A DNA stretch of 64,000 bases. It comes from Limnomonas spitsbergensis (taxonomy: Eukaryota > Chlorophyta > Chlorophyceae > Chlamydomonadales). Below, piece after piece: positions 62,393 through 64,000 of this stretch (positions within the stretch are counted from its first letter, which is position 1; the number at the start of each line of letters is the position of its first letter). The stretch lies in contig JAYJMM010000028.1 in NCBI GenBank assembly GCA_037349105.1, positions 1-64,000 of the forward strand. Reading direction: 5' to 3'. The notes under the pieces were generated by a model. That model saw only the letters and a list, made by a program, of their open reading frames with translations, had not been told where the DNA came from and made no database searches. A program made the position numbers and the translations under genes.

Positions 62393-63102
62393 CCTTGGGA
62401 AGTGCCATGTTTTGTCTTCCTGCCTTCATTATCGTTGCCAACAGGGCTTTGTGTCTCCCACATGATTGAAGGGGTGATCTGTCATACCCATACTTTACCT
62501 CGTCGCTAGCAACACTGATGTCACTCAACCTTCAAGAATACACAGTGTAGTAAAGCCGGTGTGGTTTCTCGTTCTTGCTGTTTCATTTCATGCTGCGACT
62601 TTGCCACATTACTACATCGCCGGATTCCATGTACCTGCCAATGGCATGGTTGCACCAAGCCCAGGCCAAGGCATTGTAGCTAACATTGACCCTAGTCATT
62701 CCCTACTAGCCCTACACAGCCACGCGTTAAGCATAGCCCAAAAATACCGCCATTCTCAACCCGCCTTACATCCACTCCAGCTTATTCTTTACATCTTACA
62801 CAAAGATTTCGACATCCTCCCCAACCAAACATGCATGACCTTACATTCAAATTTCAGAACACTGTCCACCTCGGTTGCATTTTCAGGATCACAAGGGATC
62901 CTCATGTTATTGCGTCCTTCGCCCCTCTCACATTCTCCTCATGCATCCCTCCCTATATTTGGGCGACGTCTTTCCTCCGTTCGTCCGGATAAGTATACAG
63001 ACACGACGTAACGTAACTAAAACGAAGCGCCCAGTCCAACCCCGCACGTCGCTCCGCCAACCTGCATCACACGCAAATCTCCCCGTGCCGGCGGTACATG
63101 TT
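62393..63102 (+). repeat. 710-bp direct repeat, right copy (possible 3' LTR)
   Basis: Same sequence as 55,112-55,821 with nine substitutions. It starts 60 bp after the stop of the small gene. The sequence just upstream (GACAGATCTGCTTCC) is not a polypurine tract. The sequence just downstream (AGATTTGCG) does not repeat the left flank. Confidence 0.9.
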
Positions 63103-63182
63103 AGATTTGCGTTAGCTAGCTTATATGATTCCAACTACAACAAAAAAACGTCGATAACTTAGGGCCCAATTCCACTTGTCAC

Positions 63183-63353
63183 CGGAACGCGGAAATGGCA
63201 TACCAGCTCACCCTCCCCAATTCCACTTGTCACCGGAATGGCACCGGAACGCCAGCGTGGCGCCAGCGTGGCGTTGCCGTACCCGTTAAGTGCCATATTT
63301 TGCATCGCTCCTATTTTGAGCGATGCAAAAATACTTCGCATCAACGCTCCGAC
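63183..63353 (+). repeat. 171-bp direct repeat, copy 1
   Basis: Repeats at 63,829-63,999 (offset 646) with four substitutions. Contains two tandem copies of GCCAGCGTGGC and the hairpin at 63,298-63,330. Confidence 0.9.
63298..63330. other. Perfect 13-bp hairpin
   Basis: TTTTGCATCGCTC (63,298-63,310) and GAGCGATGCAAAA (63,318-63,330) are perfect reverse complements around a 7-nt loop. The second copy (about 63,944-63,976) has one mismatch. Confidence 0.8.
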
Positions 63354-63828
63354 AGCGTGGATAACTTCGTCCTCATCTTCAATTTTTCATCGCCGTCATC
63401 GTTCGTTCGTTCCATCGTTCGTTAACAGGGGCATCATTTGAATCTTTCCCGCGTAGAAGTTGGCACCGATCTGGCCAACCCAATGGCGAATTTCGACGCC
63501 TGCCCCCTAGCAGTCCCTCCGATTGCCTGGGCTATCGTTCAGCAGCGGCCTGCCATTTGCTACACCCAACTTCGACAGTGCCAGGGCATCCCTTGCTGCA
63601 CGTACCTTGCAACTCGACATTTTGTCAAGCATGACTATCATGCTAAGCGAGACAAGTAGACAGAACACTCTAGATACACGAAGCGATAAGGCAAATGCCT
63701 GACAGGCTGTTCACTAGAGAGAGTCGGTCTCAGCCGTACCCGAACACGTTCCGGATACAAGTGGAATTGCGTTTCAAGTATTTTCATCCAGCGTGGCAGA
63801 AGCCTCGCCCAACCAGATAAACTGCCAG
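63354..63828. other. Stretch between the 171-bp repeats, no gene recognised
   Basis: Holds a short CGTTCGTTCGTT-type simple repeat near 63,398-63,424. A short open frame ends at 63,659 (from about 63,486: ANFDACPLAVPPIAW and onward) with no recognised homology and no convincing start. Confidence 0.4.
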
Positions 63829-63999
63829 CGGAACGCGGAAATGGCATGCCAGCTCACCCTCCCCAATTCCACTTGTCACCGGAATGGGACCGGAACGCCA
63901 GCGTGGCGCCAGCGTGGCGCTGCCGTACCCGTTAAGTGCCATATTTTGCATCGCTCCTATTTTGAGCAATGCAAAAATACTTCGCATCAACGCTCCGAC
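63829..63999 (+). repeat. 171-bp direct repeat, copy 2 (runs to the window edge)
   Basis: Matches 63,183-63,353. The match ends one base before the window edge (last base T against A), so its true right limit is unknown. Confidence 0.88.
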
Positions 64000-64000
64000 T

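Larger units (their letters stand above)
55112..63102 (+). mobile_element. Candidate LTR retrotransposon (Ty3/gypsy pol with methyltransferase module), decayed
   Basis: A 710-bp direct repeat flanks an interior that holds pre-RT, RT, RNase H, C5-methyltransferase and integrase domains in one direction. The interior is clearly Ty3/gypsy-like (integrase after RNase H). Whether the flanking repeats are true LTRs is uncertain. No target-site duplication is visible, no tRNA-complementary site follows the left copy, no purine tract precedes the right copy, and the outer flanks are unrelated (satellite on the left, unique DNA on the right). Gag and protease are missing. Alternatives are recombination between two elements, or insertion into a locus already duplicated. 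Confidence 0.6.
63167..63769. repeat. Possible MITE-like element with 23-bp inverted ends
   Basis: The sequence starting CAATTCCACTTGTCACC at 63,167-63,189 recurs inverted at 63,747-63,769 with few mismatches. Direct copies of the same start also occur at 63,218 and 63,864. The span is 603 bp and no transposase is seen. No clear target-site duplication is visible, so boundaries are tentative. Confidence 0.45.

Overview
This is a eukaryotic nuclear window. It has spliceosomal signals, AATAAA polyadenylation signals, a TATA box, a large tandem satellite and a Ty3/gypsy-type retrotransposon; I see no bacterial operon structure, rRNA or tRNA. The retroelement carries a cytosine-5 DNA methyltransferase module between RNase H and integrase. 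As far as I know such elements occur in algae, so a green-lineage alga is my best guess, but the species cannot be read from the sequence.

Region 1 (1 to about 55,117) is one tandem array: 44 full units plus one truncated unit of about 1.23 kb (1226-1295 bp). It is already running at base 1, so it extends left of the window. On the minus strand each unit holds the end of an intron (acceptor GTTCACAG), the terminal exon of an RNA-binding protein (second half of an RRM plus an RGG/GAR tail), a stop codon, and an AATAAA about 80 nt downstream. No unit contains the first half of the RRM or a credible start codon, so this is a satellite built from a captured gene end, not an array of whole genes. 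By my reading 27 exon copies keep the frame, 3 have lost the stop codon and 14 are frameshifted. A 33-bp in-frame minisatellite inside the exon varies from one to three copies. Higher-order structure is clear: a 7,375-bp six-unit block is duplicated head to tail (about 29.5-44.3 kb), two-unit blocks are duplicated near 8.6-13.5 kb and 21.1-26.0 kb, and a one-base exon deletion recurs every third unit from unit 26 to unit 38.

Region 2 (about 55,112-63,102) is bounded by two direct copies of a 710-bp sequence (9 differences, no indels) that could be LTRs, although target-site duplication, primer-binding site and polypurine tract are not evident. Between them lies a decayed pol: pre-RT, RT (FIDD box), RNase H, a C5-methyltransferase-like module (motifs I, IV and VI, no target-recognition region), an H2C2 zinc finger and a D-D(35)E integrase core. 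At least three frameshifts and seven or more in-frame stops break it. Gag and protease are not recognisable. Downstream of pol (61,713-62,332) a TATA box precedes a small three-exon gene-like unit whose splice sites look damaged.

Region 3 (63,103-64,000) is unique or repeat-derived DNA with a 171-bp direct repeat, a 13-bp perfect hairpin and inverted 23-bp termini resembling a MITE. No gene is recognised there.
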